NCBI GenBank assembly: GCA_036245805.1
Contig: BTRK01000004.1
Location: 18,786,001-18,850,000, forward strand
From: Pristionchus mayeri
Taxonomy: Eukaryota > Nematoda > Chromadorea > Rhabditida > Neodiplogasteridae
Direction of reading: 5' to 3'
DNA: 64,000 bases
Shown one piece after another: positions 20,182 to 33,768 of the stretch. The notes beneath the pieces are model-generated. The model was not told the origin of the DNA and ran no database searches. It saw nothing but the letters and a program-made list of their open reading frames with translations. A program made the position numbers and the translations under genes. The first letter of the stretch is position 1, and every line of letters begins with the position of its first letter.

Positions 20182-23100
20182 TCAGTTTGTTCTTTGCATA
20201 TCCTTCCCTATGATTCTGTTGGAAATCAATCCAAACAGAGTGTAATCTTCGGCGATCGTAGAGACCAGCCGCTGAAACAGTATTTTTATTAAGACAATTT
20301 AGCATTGGCAAAGGGGATCTGTGCAACGGACACAAAATCAACTGATCAACATTCAATGGTAATACCTCGTTATCCACTAGTAGACAGAATAGTTCTCCGA
20401 TTCGCATCGCATAGTCTGCAACTCTTTTTTTCGTATAGTATGCATGCAGATCCTGCATAATCCCAGCTCGATTCTTGCTCGCCAATGGGCCGAGCGACTC
20501 GTCGCCTAAATAACGAACGAATTGAATAGCACTTCCATTATGACAATGCTTGCGGACTGTTTTTTTTTTGTTTGTTTTCTTACTTGGTATAAGCTATGAG
20601 AGTTCCAACAAGCTCTATAACTGTCTGACGTACAGCCGATTCGCATACGGTATTTTCCACTTTGACCCCGTGCTCACTTGTGTTCCAGAATGCGAGGGCG
20701 ATCAAGAAGAGGAATTCATCATGATTCGGATCGACTCTCTGCCATTTCCTCTTGCTGTTACGCACGTTCTCCTCCAGCATCTTCCCCATCTCCCTGAGAA
20801 TAATCAGATATCATACTACTATTGAGAGTCACAATTACATCAAAAAGTAACCGTGGTTCCACATCAAGTGATCTTTCAAAATCGACGAGATACTGCCACT
20901 ATAGGTGGATGAGCCAGCCAAAACAAGATTTCCTAGGAATCATGTTGTACACTCACTTCCTTGCCGTGTCCACGTCCACATTCAATGGGCAGACGAGCAG
21001 ACAACCCTCCAACAAATCCGTGCTCAGAGTCGTAGTGTAAGATGTGAATCTCAAATATTTTGCATAATATTATCCGAAGTTTGGATCAATCGGGCCTATT
21101 GGAGCTTCCGATCTATTACAGACTTTTCGTATTAGTATTTCTCTATGATGGCTCACATCGTTCCGTTGTTCGGGTATATCTTGGCTGCTCGATACGCAGA
21201 TTCGAGTGTGCTCATTCGCTCGCTGTTCCCCGCAACGATGCGCCACTGCAAGCTTTTGATTGACTATACTATCACACCACGCATTAGAGCAAAGTTCTGG
21301 CTCTCTTCAGTTTGCACGCTCTCTCGCCGGTCAGAGAGACGAGAGAGCGTGCAAACTGAAGAGAGTCAGACGGTTGCTCACGCATTACAGTGTTAGAAAT
21401 CTATAATGGAATCTGTCCGTTACTTTGTACGAGCTGTTATCATCAAAGAGAGATACATTTGTTTCCTTGAACTGTTTTTGCTGGAAGAATACCAGGCATG
21501 GTACCGTGAATGGTCACGGACTTTCTCTTCCTTTGCCAGTGGCATAAATTCTGGGAATGCGATGGAGGCAAAGTCGAAGACGGCGGATACGAGGATTCTC
21601 CTCTTGCGCAACATCACTTCATGCGTCGTCGGAGTATTCTCCTTCAAAGATGCATTGGAGATGCAACAACAACAACCCTGTATTTTGATGGTTAAAGCGA
21701 TCATTTTGGCAAGTTCTAGATCCAAGGAATATATGGAATTGCAAGCCGTTAAATGGTATTATTCAATATTTGATCAGAATGTATGATACTTTGTCACTTC
21801 ATTTCCTAGTTCACACTCTGAGAATTGTTATTGCCCCTTCTATAGATGATGGGAATTTATTTCGAAAAATTCAGTAGGAAGAAGTACTACAATACCAATC
21901 CTGTGGGTAGTCGGGACGCGTTGTAGTACAAGGAAAGGAATATCGTCATGGTACTTACGTATGATTCGTCATCGATATCCGATGGGTGCACATCCAGGGG
22001 TCGCAGAGTCAATTCCGATATTTTCCGCACACGCGTCATCACACTGAAACTTGATCAATTTAGACAAAATGTTTGGTCATATGCTATTACATGATCTCAT
22101 TGGACCACATCGAATACAGGAAAGAGCATCATGAATGGTACAAGGTAGTAATACAATATTATTTTGTGGAAGAATACACGCTGTGCATCACGTGAGAACA
22201 TACTCGTATCCATGTCGAATCCTCTCCAGCACTGGCGTTGAGCTTGTGGATGGGGAACTGCTCATAAACCTTAATTAGACTGATTAGACTGATGAATACG
22301 TTTGATTCGCCTGGTCTTTCACATCAATCTGAACATGCAATCATGAAGAGCGCTAGCTGAATTTGGAACCTAGTTTAGCACACTTTATGGGACCTATTCA
22401 AACACACTCCACCTGTAACTGAAATAGCATGTAGGTTAGCCCACCTGCTCATTTGAACATCGACGGGGGGCGATGGTCTCGAACTAGACGACGGCTGTTC
22501 ACTCCCTTGTCTACTATCCGACCCTGGTCTGGGATTAGAGTGGGGCGTGACGTCAACTTCCATGTTCGCTCGGTCGAAAATCTCGTTCATTCGCTCGAAG
22601 CGGCACTTCCGGCATTCCAAAATCCGTCCTGCAGAAATATTAGGTTGTTGCAAAAGTCTTGCGGTTTTTTGATATTTTGCCTTCCATCTTACTTTCAGTT
22701 TGACTGAAGAACTTCCGAATATTGATTACTAATGAGGCCTTGTATACTCTTTCATATGCGCGCCCTATCAGCATTCCCCAATCGGGGAGGCGAGAGCAGG
22801 ACAAAGTTAAAATTCCGAAAATTTATCCATCGAAAACGACACATTTCTCAATATTCTGTTTCGTCTTAAGCATGAATGCTCAATTCCTGGTGGTTATATG
22901 AAGCTCCCATCTTTACCCTATACATACTTTTTCTCATGGATGATGGAAGTTACACCCTTTTGAGAAATGCATTGATCTGTAAATGACTACACATTGCATT
23001 TTTTATGCTGATTTCGCATATTTTTGAAAAATGAAAAATTCAAATTTTCTGAAACGAGAAAGGTGCAGGCGCCAATATTTTTTCTGAGAATAATCCCTCT

Positions 23101-24054
23101 TGGTGGGTGAATATAGCGCACTCATACTGGAGCCTATGTGATTGGTCTTCGATGCAAAAAATCTGAACAAGTTTCATGTAACCAGAACCGACAGCATATT
23201 TTCAATATCATGTAATTCGGTCCAATCTTAATCGAGACATAGTTGAAACATATTTTCTGAAAGGGTATACGTTATACTTCCCATACATTAGTATGGATAG
23301 GTTTCGTGAATTTTGCCATCAAATATCCAGTAAAATACATTTAATGCAAAATTTTGAGAATCAATTGCAATTGTGTTCATCAAAATTTATTGCGTTGATA
23401 GCGATATCGGATTGATTGAAATGTATGCATGTAAAGTACCAGCATACCTCTAAACACTGCTATGTTTGTTAGTCATTGTGATTTGTGATAAAAGAATTAT
23501 GATAGTTCAAAGTACGGACACAAAAAACCGCAAGACTTTTGCAACAACCTAATATAATCGGCTAGATTTAAGTTGAATTATTTTTTTTAAAATGCATCCC
23601 GCGAAACACACGTTGAGCAGCGGAATGGTTGCGGTTACAAACTACATTTTATGGAAAGTTATGGATACTATACCGGTTTTCGCGCAATCGCCGTCGTTCT
23701 TACTCTTGCAGATAAACATGTCATCGGATTTCCGAGCTCGCCTGAAGTGGAGCTCATGATTACCAAAATAAATTTGCTCAATGAAAAATACACGTGATAC
23801 ACGTCAAATGCTAAATGACATGATACACACTACATACCTGGCAAGCTTAATATGCTAACCTGTAGAAGACGGCACACGCTCTACACGCGTCAATGCCCAG
23901 TTGCAGTGCATTGGCTGGTGTCCCGCAAACAAGGCACTTCCGGGTCTGCAATTTACATTTGAAAATTGCAAACAAACGACGGGTTTGTTGAGGCGGAAAA
24001 GAGTTGCGTAACTTAAAATTGCTTCAGTAGTATAGAGCTGGTATTGCTCACCAT
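20182..24054 (-). CDS. nuclear hormone receptor, inverted-arm copy with altered end
   Basis: Inverse copy of the NHR at 46013-49868. The start exon (ATG at 24052-24054), DNA-binding exons and ligand-binding exons are all present. One difference in the first zinc finger changes Val to Ala (GTPANAL here). At the 3' end the 1.5 kb deletion near 20212 joins the last exon to foreign sequence: the usual short tail and stop are lost, and the frame runs on about 11 codons to a TGA at 20182-20184 (tail beginning NRIIGKD). The LBD helices before the junction remain. It could be expressed with a new C-terminus. Confidence 0.75.
21281..21390. repeat. short hairpin MITE
   Basis: Near-perfect hairpin: CTCTTCAGTTTGCACGCTCT and its inverse around an 11-nt loop, with longer imperfect ends (GCATTAGAGCAA / TTGCTCACGCATTA). 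It lies in an intron of the NHR copy; the forward-arm copy is at 48679-48787. Confidence 0.8.
22640..23552. mobile_element. non-autonomous mariner, inverted-arm copy
   Basis: 913 bp with ends TTAGGTTGTTGCAAAAGTCT and inverse, flanked by TA. It has no transposase frame. It lies in the NHR intron between the second and third coding exons, as does its twin at 46515-47427, so it inserted before the duplication. Confidence 0.88.
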
Positions 24055-25975
24055 TTTCAAAGAGCAGTGTTGCAAATAGAGTAAGAAGGCGCAGAGTGGG
24101 AGTGGGAAGAGTGACAAGAGCGCCACGCGCGCTCTCTCGCTCTCTCTCTCCCCCTTTTCTGTCTATTATCTGCACTTTTTCACTCTTTCCTGTCTGTCCT
24201 GCCCTCTATCTCTATGTCAGCGCGTAGACGCTCTTTCATCCACCGAAAAAAGTGCTTTCGCTCGTGATATCTGGATTGTTTCAATAGTGGTGTTAGGTCT
24301 CCCTTTACATCCCTTAGTTTGTAGCTAGTATCACTGTTTCACTGAGTCACTCCCTATCACAATCGATGGAGAGACAGGGGAAGGGCAAGAGGCGCCATAA
24401 ACATCAAGGGTGTGTCGTGTTCGTTTGTAATCTACCGTCACAACGAGCAAAAGGCTTACTAATTTCGTGAAAGCATTGTATCTTTCCATGTACACAACTG
24501 ACCATTATCGATTCAGTCGAGATCAACTGGTCAGGCAAGAGCAATATCGAATGTCTCATCAATAAGCGAAAGCATCGAGAGAGGGGGAAGAAGGATCAAG
24601 ACAGTCACGCTCTCTTCCTCTTTCTCTGTCCACTCTCTCCAATCTGCCTACTCTCTCACCCCTATCTCCCTCTATCTTATCGAGCATCGACGCACTTTCC
24701 TAGGCACTCACGCACTGCTCAGTATGTTTGAGAGGGACTGAAAGAGAACTGTGCCCGATCTTCCGGCTGGTCGATCCATAAATTATGTACTGAAAAAATA
24801 GGCTTGCTTGGAAACTCTCTGCTGATCGCCGCCCACGAAAGAGAATTCAAAATGTTCCATTTTTCAAGGCCATCTACTGACCTATTTGCACACTTTTTTC
24901 ATTTCAGGGAAGAGGAAGTGGAAAAGAGGAAGATCATTGAAACAAAACACTCTTTCGAGAGACCTCAAATTCTTTGACAGACGGTTATCAGCGTCACTGT
25001 AACGATGAGTAATCAACGCTTCTTGGAAAGCAACACTGCATTTCCTGTCTCGGGTTTTGAACCGATGCAATGAAATACACATTCTATTTGGCGGAGAAGT
25101 TTAGTGTATTTATCAACTACTCAATTGTACAATTCAACAATGCAAAACTCAACAAATAATATGACTTGAAAATCTAGAACGAGGAGACCTCGACTGTGGC
25201 ACACTCGAGAATGAGGGTTAAAATGATTCGAAATTACCGAATTTCCCTTTGTATTTCTCGAGAGGGTGGGCCGAAATGCGTCTAAAATGAAAGAGTGATG
25301 GTTTGAAAATGGCTTTTCGACAAAATATTTATTTTTGCTCCGGCTTTAGTAGGGCATTCAGCATATCATTCGAGAGCTCTCGACGAGCCCCATAGAATGA
25401 ATGAAATTTTTGGATAGGTCCCATATACTGTGGATGATTTAGTATGAAGCAGTGCCATGAGCGAGCTATCGAGTCGGGCATACTCTCATCTTGAATAGCA
25501 CATGAAAATACACATTTCATCTACCAGACGTATTTTTCAAAGTCGAATATTAATGGAGATTCGTGCAAAAAACGGACAGTCAACGTCATTTTTTGGCGTG
25601 ATCTACCAGGAAGTCTTTTGAGCAACTATCTCTCTTACTCTGGTTAAGAGGTCCCCTATGTAGGGTCTATCGAAAATGAGAAATTGGGGGTTAGTTTTTC
25701 CAAGTGAATGGATGTTTGCGATTCTACGAGGAAACGCGTTTTGTATAATTGAATATAAAGAAATTTAAATATTATATTAACAATGATCAATGCATTTATT
25801 TCAAAATTTTAAAGAGAGAACAGGAAATACATTGTTATCCATATCGACTTGTGAATTCCAATGGATTCTAGTAACTTTACCCATGTCTTGCCAGTTCGCG
25901 AGTTGCGACATATCACGCCATTCACGAGAGAATCTAGCAAGAATCGCGATTCTTATGAATGGAGAGGAAATCGTG
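24055..25975. other. intergenic stretch of inverted arm, GA/CT-rich then AT-rich
   Basis: 24110-24740 is rich in CTCT/GAGA runs. The following part has only short frames (24882-25082, 25329-25520) without motifs or splice partners. In the forward arm, 44620-44640 lacks about 16 bp present here near 25446, which shows these sequences drift freely and are probably not coding. Confidence 0.5.
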
Positions 25976-26946
25976 AAATGAGTTCTAACCGGTTTTGGCT
26001 ACCCTGAGGCATGCCTGAGTGCCTTCTGAAGTCTTATAGAACACACTTCATTTTGAAGCTCCCTACCTATAGTCGGATACCGGCATCACTCACTTTGAGA
26101 GTTGTTTTCGTGGAAACGACGAAAGAGCAAAATTAACATCTCAGTGATCCCAACTCATTTTTCGAGCTCTGTCGATCTATCAAGATCATTTTTATCTAAA
26201 ACCCATTTTCAACAATGGTACACTTCATCTCAATTTTCTCAAAAATTAGATGAAGACGCAGCACAACTTTTCACTCTAGATGCAGCTCAGCGAGAGCTTT
26301 CCAATGATTGGTTCGCGAAAAAATACGAACACTCCTGTGAGAGTTTCGCCTTTTTAATCTCATCTAGATCGTTTGAACTTTCTTTTGAACGGGAGATTTC
26401 ATCTCACACCGCACTTTTCGAAGAGAGCGGTTGAAAATGATCGAGGTTCAATCGAAATCTCATGTTGAAAAAAAGGTCAAACGATCCAGACGAAGTTAAA
26501 AGGGCGAAACTACCACAGGAGTGTTCGTATATTTTTCGCGAACCAATCATTGGAAAGCTCTCGCTATGCCGCATCTAGAGTGAAAAGTTGTGCTTCATCT
26601 ATATTTCCTGGACTGAAAAGTTTTGCTTCATCTATATTTTCTGGAGTGAAAAGTTGTGCTTCATCTATATTTTTGAGAAAATTGAGATGAAGTGTACCAC
26701 TGTTGAAAATGGGTTTTAGATAAAAAAATGATCTTGATAGATCGATAGAGCTCGAAAAATGAGTTGGGATCACTGAGATGTTAATTTTGATCTATCTCTT
26801 ACCTTATCCAAGAAAACAGCTCTCAAAGATGGAGGTGCCGGTATCCGAACCTATGTAGTGAGATCCAAAATGAAGTCTGAACAATGATACTCCGGGGGCA
26901 CTCGGGCATGCCTCAGGGTAGCCAAAACCGTTTAGAACTCATTTCA
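25976..26946. mobile_element. foldback element, 0.97 kb
   Basis: Inverted arms starting ATGAGTTCTAACCGGTTTTG and inverse; they meet around 26440. Internally they contain repeated TAGATGAAGC(A)CAACTTTTCA units on one side. It has no coding frame. The forward-arm copy is at 43138-44109. Confidence 0.8.
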
Positions 26947-28458
26947 ACCTTCCCAAGCTCAGCTCGATTATCTCATGAGAGGCGTGATATCTTCCTTCAA
27001 GTTTTTCACAGGAACTCCACCACTCATATTTCTAAAATGTCAGAATCGATTCTCAAGCTATTGCGCATCTTCCTTTGGCTTGTTATGACCGAATCCCCCC
27101 CCTTTCTCGTCCCCTCATCACGAGATATCAACCCCTAATTACTCAGAGAGATCCTACCCCTCACTTTCGTTGTTTCTATGGTAATCTTCCCTTGCCTCTC
27201 CGTCATTCGAGACTCGAGATCCGTAGTTGGATACGATTCGCGCAATCTCTCCTCTCACCCTTATATTCCCCATCTCTCTGCCCTCTCCCCTTCCCGTACT
27301 CTTTCCGTACTCTCCCCTCATTGCCAGCATTTCCTTCCAATCTGCTTTCTGAATACACTATACGAATTTCTAACTTTTTTACGCCTTCCGAACATCTCTC
27401 AATTATCTCTTTGTTCTCCAGCGCTCTTTTACGAGCTTTAGGGAATTTTGCAATTTCTGTATACTTCTTCCAAGCAAACTAGTTTCTCTTTCTCTCCAAA
27501 TAAGTTTACCATTCTTAATACTCACATGTGAAATTTATTTGACTTCTGTGTCAAATGTCACGAGTAGTTCGAATATCTCCAGACAAAGTAAAAGGAAACC
27601 TTCCATCGACGGCTTTTCTCACGAGACCTCGTTAAAGTAACCTTGTGTACTCTCACATCCGTGGGCGCTAAATTACACGCCATCTCTGTCTATTCCTATG
27701 ATATTCCCCTCACATGTCATCTTTCATCTTATCTTGGATAAAAACGCTGAGTCATTGTTGTTATTCTTTTCGTTTTTTGATCATCCTAGATCGACGATGT
27801 CTAAACCCCGGGCGCGTCATCCGATGGAGCGTCTTCTCTGTCCGCGTGACCGCGTGCACGCGGCGTCCGCGACCACGCGGATGAATGACGATGCGGCTCC
27901 TCCCTACTACCATCTCGAGCAGCACTTCCCATCTCCCACCCATCGTCCTCGATACTACTCGGAATTACTCCGTCTCCGGAATGTGATAGATACAAATTGG
28001 TAAAGGTAGCACGCGTGAATTTGAAGAAATCACGTGCATTTTCTGTGATTGGAGTAGTCATGGAGAAAGGATACGAAATGTGCACGTACACTCGCTCCTT
28101 TCTCGCAGTGGGGAATTCACAGAGCACATGTTAGACACACCTCGTGCTGCTTTGCGTACTACTGCATAATTTGGAGTTGGTGCGATGTTGTAAATCAATC
28201 TCAGCAACTGAGTTACCTAAAGGAGTAGTGTTTTTCAGTGCTGGTGTGAATTTGAGAGAATTTACTACGGTGGAAAACGATTATCATGGATATATATTGA
28301 ATATTCTCACCTCACTGGAGTGGGTGTCGTAGTGGTATGAGGAGAGGCACTTTACACAATAATTCTGAGTTCAAAAAATCGCCGAATCATATCGAGACCT
28401 CATCCCCCCCGGGCAAACCGATATACATTTTTGTCCATTATTTGGCAAATAAACATGA
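26947..28458. other. stretch with no firm gene
   Basis: Pyrimidine-rich sequence at 27100-27480. A GC-rich frame at 27799-28003 (starts MSKPRARHPMERLL) is the best coding candidate; it could end at a GTAAAG donor, but no matching next exon was found. The frame on its opposite strand is equally open. The forward-arm counterpart is 41633-43137. Confidence 0.35.
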
Positions 28459-30468
28459 ACATATGAGGCGAATCGCGAGAGAATCGACCATTTGAGGGGG
28501 GTGAGCGGCGGTAGGAAAAAGGTTTGTCCTATCTTGAAACAAATTTGATGGCAATTACTTCAAATGATGCTTTTTCAAACTGCGTCGTCAGAATTTCGAT
28601 ATCTGACGTCATCGTCGAGATTCAGAAGGCCAAACATGGAACTTTAACTTTTCGACTGTCAAATCGCGCTCACTAAAATGATCATAAAATCGTTTAAAAT
28701 AACGATAGAAAGTCGTTCTCTTTTTAGAAAGAAAGCTGATAACATGCGCTACAACTTTCCTGTTGGAATGATCATTCCTGGTGCTCATCCTGGTGCGGAG
28801 CGGTCGTGTTAACCACAAATGATATAACTTTGGAAATCGGAAATTCGTTTTGAGTTGTCATGCTTAAGTTGTAGTACATGTATGAGCCTCACTTCTCCCC
28901 AAAAATTAGGAAAATCGGAGTATAGAAAAAAAAAGCGGGCTCAATATGGTGAAGTGACCTCAAAATGAGTTCCGGGCAAGAGTACTTCCGTATCTTCAAT
29001 TTACCTCATTTAGGCTCAAAATCATCTAAAACGACCCAAAACAACATTTGACTTTGTTTCCCCCCATGTTATTGCACTTTCATTGGTCATAAATGGTCTT
29101 GTGACCAAAAACTTGAAAATCGATATTTTGACCTTTTTCAAGTTGCTGGATGGGCTCTATTGCGCTAAAGTTGTTTAAAATAATGTAAAAACATCCCTCG
29201 AAACGACTATCAAAAAGCGGGCATCTGGAAATGCGAAATTCAATCTCAGGATTCCTACGAAAGGCGCTAGAATGTATGTCAGGTCAAAGCAGAGACAGCG
29301 ACCTGATTCATGGCTAGAAATGTAGGTCTCGACGAGTTGAACATTTTATCTGTTGAAAGTGAGTTTCTATCTTTTCATTGAAGCGCGCTAGAGAGCCTGG
29401 AAGTTGAAAGAAAATGACGGTGGATGCGTGCGAGAGAGCGCTAAATGGAGGGGAGGAAGAGGGAGGTCAGAGGGCGAGAACGCCAGACGGTTAGAGCACG
29501 CGCTCTCGGGGGATTCTAGTCTTCTTCTGGCCAACTTCCAGGCTCTCTAGCGCGCTTCAATGAAAAGATATAAACTCACTTTCAACAGATAAAATGTTCA
29601 ACTCGCCGAGAACTACATTTCTAGCCATGAATCAGGTCGCTGTCTCTGCTTTGACCTGACATACATTCTAGCGCCTTTCGTCGGAATCCTCAGATTGAAT
29701 TTCGCATTTCCAGATGCCCGCTTTTTGAGAGTCGTTTCGAGGGATGTTTTTACATTATTTGAAACAACTTTAGCGCAATAGAGCCCATCCAGCAACTTGA
29801 AAAAGGTCAAAATATTGATTTTCCAGTTTTCGGTCGCAAGACCATTTATGAACAATGAAAGTGCAATAACATGGGGGGAAACAAAGTCAAATGTTGTTTT
29901 GGGTCGTTTTAGATGATTTTGAGCCTAAATGAGGTAAATTGAAGATACGGAAGTACTCTTGTCCGGAACTCATTTTGAGGTCACTTCACCATATTGAGCC
30001 CGCTTTTTTTTTCTATACTCCGATTTTCCTAATTTTGGGGAGAAGTGAGGCTCATACATGTACTAGAACTTAAGCATGAAAACTCAAAATGAATTTCCGA
30101 TTTCCAAAGTTATATCATTTTTGGTTAACACGACCGCTCCGCACCAGGATGAGCACCAGGAACAATCATTCCAACAGGAAAGTTGTAGCGCATGTTATCA
30201 GCTTTCTTTCTAAAAAATGAACGACTTTCTATCGTTATTTTAAACGATTTTATGATCATTTTAGTGAGCGCGATTTGACAGTCGAAAAGTTAAAGTACCA
30301 TGTTTGGCCTTCTGAATCTCGACGATGACGTCAGATATCGAAATTCTAACGACGCAGTTTGAAAGAGCATCATTTGAAGTAATTGCCATCAAATTTGTTT
30401 CAAGATAGGACAAACCTTTTTCCTACCGCCGCGGCGTGGTCGATTCTCTCGCGATTCCTCTCATATTG
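28459..30468. mobile_element. foldback element, 2.0 kb
   Basis: Two arms of about 0.93 kb in inverted orientation around a loop of about 115 bp (29410-29525), with ends AATCGCGAGAGAATCGACCA and inverse. Arms differ at a few positions. No coding capacity. The forward-arm copy is at 39615-41632. Confidence 0.85.
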
Positions 30469-30485
30469 CATTTTATTTTTTCGTC

Positions 30486-30671
30486 ATGTTACTGGCTATG
30501 CCTATCGCAGAATATCCAGATAACATCGAAACAATTGGTCATAATCTGAGTGATATTTCGAAAAATCCCCGTGGAGTCGAATTTGAAACAGCGAGATCAA
30601 AATTTCAACGCATTCATAACAAGCAGATGCACGAGCTCAAAGCTGGAATCAAAGAATCAGTGGATAAATGA
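30486..30671 (+). other. unrecognised exon-like ORF
   Basis: Follows a plausible acceptor (CTATCGCAG) and ends at TGA; the peptide is charged and helix-like (contains FETARSKFQRIHNKQ). It may be the last exon of a gene interrupted by the foldback element next to it. Conserved in the forward arm at 39412-39597 (minus). Confidence 0.3.
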
Positions 30672-30961
30672 AATGGCAATGCCAACTCTGTAGCGACTTT
30701 ATCCTGAGCACATTCTCCTCCCCCACTTCGCGAATTTTCGGTCTTCACGTTTAATTTCCAATTTTCGTATTCGTGTTTATTCTGATTCTTCGTAATTGTT
30801 TCACATGTTCGATGTTTCAAATATGGTTTTTCTAAGAAAAATAATATAAGCGTAAAATAAACTCATATTGAGCCCAATGAACAGCCCCGAATATACGAAC
30901 CACAAAGATAGTACGAATAGAAATTCAATTTTTGTTGATTACGACATTGCAGGCAATCAAA

Positions 30962-33768
30962 ATGGAATGTGTAAAGCATTTTCTGCACTGCATCTCGTTA
31001 ATCTCATTCATCGGAATCGTTGTTTATGCATCCGTATTCGCTATTCCTACGCCAATTCAAATTAATCCTATTGAACGGTGATTGCAACTATGTATCTGTA
31101 CTATTGCTATGATTGATACAGATATTACGAACTATTATACTTTCTTCAGATATGGCCTCGCCCTTACCATACTGTTATACATATTGAAGTGCTTGCCACT
31201 TCTTGTACTGCACAGCTATATCTTCCAACTGATTGGACTCACATGCTTCAATGCATTCAAAGCAAAAGTATGACTGGTAACTGTGCCTTATTACACGATG
31301 TAATCAATACTTACGGCTTTATTATGTTTGTAGGTAACGCCAAAAATTGTGCCCGTCACATCGCCTTTCATTTGTTTTCGAGTAGTCACTAGAGGATTGT
31401 TTCCTCGATTGGTCAAGGTGAACTATACCTAGAGCGGTAATTTCGATTCTCCATATGTTCAGAGCAATATCTCTCAAAATATTGACACCTGCCACAGGTT
31501 TGGATTGAAAAACTTCAAATTTGAGGTTGCAAATAATGTTCCCGATTTAGAGATACTCCTGATATTTAGGTAGTTACCGATAATTCAATCGATATCGAGA
31601 CGTCCGATTTAATACGAGAAATAGTCGTCCCTCGATCATATGTGTAAGCAAATAAATGTTATTTTCAATTCTTGTATGCATGACTGTCAGGAAATAATTT
31701 CGGAATCATTTCAACCATTTCAAACCGTGCATAAGGGAAATAATTCAGGTCCAAAAGCGGTGCACTCTTCAAGGCACGCGCGCTGCAGTTCTGCATTGAA
31801 GATGATGTCAACATCCTAAAGGTAATAATGGAAACGCAAAATTATGATTTATTTATGTTACAAACGCAATTTTTCAGGATTCGGATTGGGTTGTTCATCT
31901 GGACGAAGAGACTTTGCTCACACAGAATTCGGTATCCCTCTTACTCTTTTGATCTATTGTGGCAACTGATTATATAAAATACGAATAGGCCGAATGTTGA
32001 ACTCTAATGAGTGGCAATTGTTGAAGGTGTGCGGCATCGTCAACTTCGTCGCCGATGGCAAGCACGACTTCGGACAGGGAATGATTACCTATGCAAGCGG
32101 GGAGATCGTCAATCTGCTGACAACGCTCTCGGATGCCTATCGGTAAGACGTTTGATCGTAAAGTCAACTATTTCCAGTCTGAATACACAACTTACTCTCG
32201 AAATGTAGTGAGTAAAATGTTGATTCATTGGGGGTACGACATTTCCGCAAGCGACTCTCAAGCGAACGGTGCTCCATTGCGGAAATGTAGCTTGCGGAAA
32301 TTTCGCACCCCTATTTCTTTATTGGAATGTTCAATCCAAGAGTAGCCGATGATTGCGGACGACTACGGGCTCAACTCTCTCTGCTGCACAAACCGATTTT
32401 CGGGTGGAAGGGATCGTATGTCGTCACGAGAGTAAGCGCAACTGCTATTCTACCCAAATGTTTCTTCGTCACGATGTCACAGGTTTAGGATGAGCTTTCG
32501 CAGCAGTGTAGAAATTCGGAATTTATTCAAGATGACTGTAATTCACCAATTTAGTATGGAGCTGAGCGGGCAATCACTTGGGATCACGGGCCAGAGGGAA
32601 GCATTTGCGAGGATGCATACTTTGGATTCATTGCGATGCAAGCCGGCCACTCTTTCGATTTTATCGAAGGTGTGTGGAACACTTTCTCATACATTTTTAT
32701 CATTATCCATAAACTACGAAAAGAATTCAGGAGAAATGCTCGAGAAGAGTCCGTTCACTATCATGGACATGGTGAGGCAGAGGAAGAGATGGCTGGAGGG
32801 ACTTCTACTCACTGTCCACTCAAGAAAGATACGCATACTCTACAAGGTAAGGACAAGGGCGTATAATGTAGGATACAAGAGCGGTGACGTATTCACCTGA
32901 AAAATCTACGTCCAAAATTCGCATGATTTGAACTCATTTTATCCGGCTCTAATCGACAATGATTCCCCATCGTGGTAAAACTCTCGTCTGCGGCGTGGGC
33001 AGCTATGAAGAAAATATATAATTTTATTATGACATGTCGAACTTCATAACTTTCTAGTTGTTTCCAGATCCCACTCGCACTTGTCATGTACTCTTGGGCG
33101 CTTTCCCCTCTCACATTCGTACACGCAATATCCGCCTATTTCCTTCCCATGCCCAGGAACGAAGTTAGGCCTTGCAATGGGCATTGTAAACTTATTCTGT
33201 TCAATGACGGAAATTAAAAACGATTTAACTTTGCCATACTGATAAAATATGATGAACCACGATTGACCTCTTTCAATGTACTCTTTCCGTAGAATCGCGG
33301 TGCTCGATTCGACCATAGCATCTCTTCTCGCTCTCAACATCTACATGGGCATATTCGGCGTGCTGCTCACTTTCCCCCGGAAAACTAAGTAATTTTACAA
33401 ATCTTCAAATAAGCCGATGTGATCGAGTTCGATGAAAGTTGGAAATCCCTTTCTGTTTAGAAAGGACATTATATTGCTGCCCCTCTACTGTATCGGTGCC
33501 TGCTTGGTGATGATCTTTACTGCTGCAATACAGGTGACTATAAACATGAAATTTAAAAAAATTCCAAATTTACAGTGCGTTTGTATTTTGATGTCTACTG
33601 ATCATTCCATAGTAAGATGACTTTCAGGCTGCATCCGTGATTCTTTTCGTTTTCGGATCCAAGAAGGAATTCTACATCGTGAAGAAGGATAATAATGATG
33701 GCAAAAAGAAAGCGAGAAAACGCTCACGCAATACCGCAAAAGTGCACCCCATTCAAATTGAAGTCTAG
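30962..33768 (+). CDS. BRE-3/Egghead-type beta-1,4-mannosyltransferase, inverted-arm copy
   Basis: Glycosyltransferase family 2 membrane enzyme; in C. elegans and Drosophila the orthologues add mannose to glucosylceramide in arthro-series glycolipid synthesis in the Golgi. Start ATG 30962 with a TM segment, a second TM exon ending CFNAFKAK (about 31260), then RVVTRGLFPRLVK, LFKARALQFCIEDD, the DWVVHLDEETLL catalytic block (31879-31932), FGQGMITYASGEIVN, LLHKPIFGWKGSYVVTR, WDHGPEGSICEDAYF (about 32575-32620), KSPFTIMDM..QRKRWLEG (the QxxRW motif), then TM segments and a basic tail ending at TAG 33766-33768. All blocks are in consistent splice phase, so it looks intact. About 13 exons. Confidence 0.85.

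Noticed and set aside
21406..21786. 126-codon plus-strand ORF in the inverted arm
   Set aside because: It is the antisense of an NHR ligand-binding exon.
24110..24740. GA/CT-rich region as a regulatory array
   Set aside because: Looks like simple-sequence drift; no defined repeating unit or motif that I can name.
27801..28127. 108-codon minus-strand ORF opposite a GC-rich frame
   Set aside because: Both strands are open because of GC-rich repeats; no further support for either.
30868..31065. ORF starting MNSPEYTNHK as the bre-3-like start
   Set aside because: The membrane-anchor frame starting at 30962 fits the family's N-terminus and splices in phase; this frame does not.
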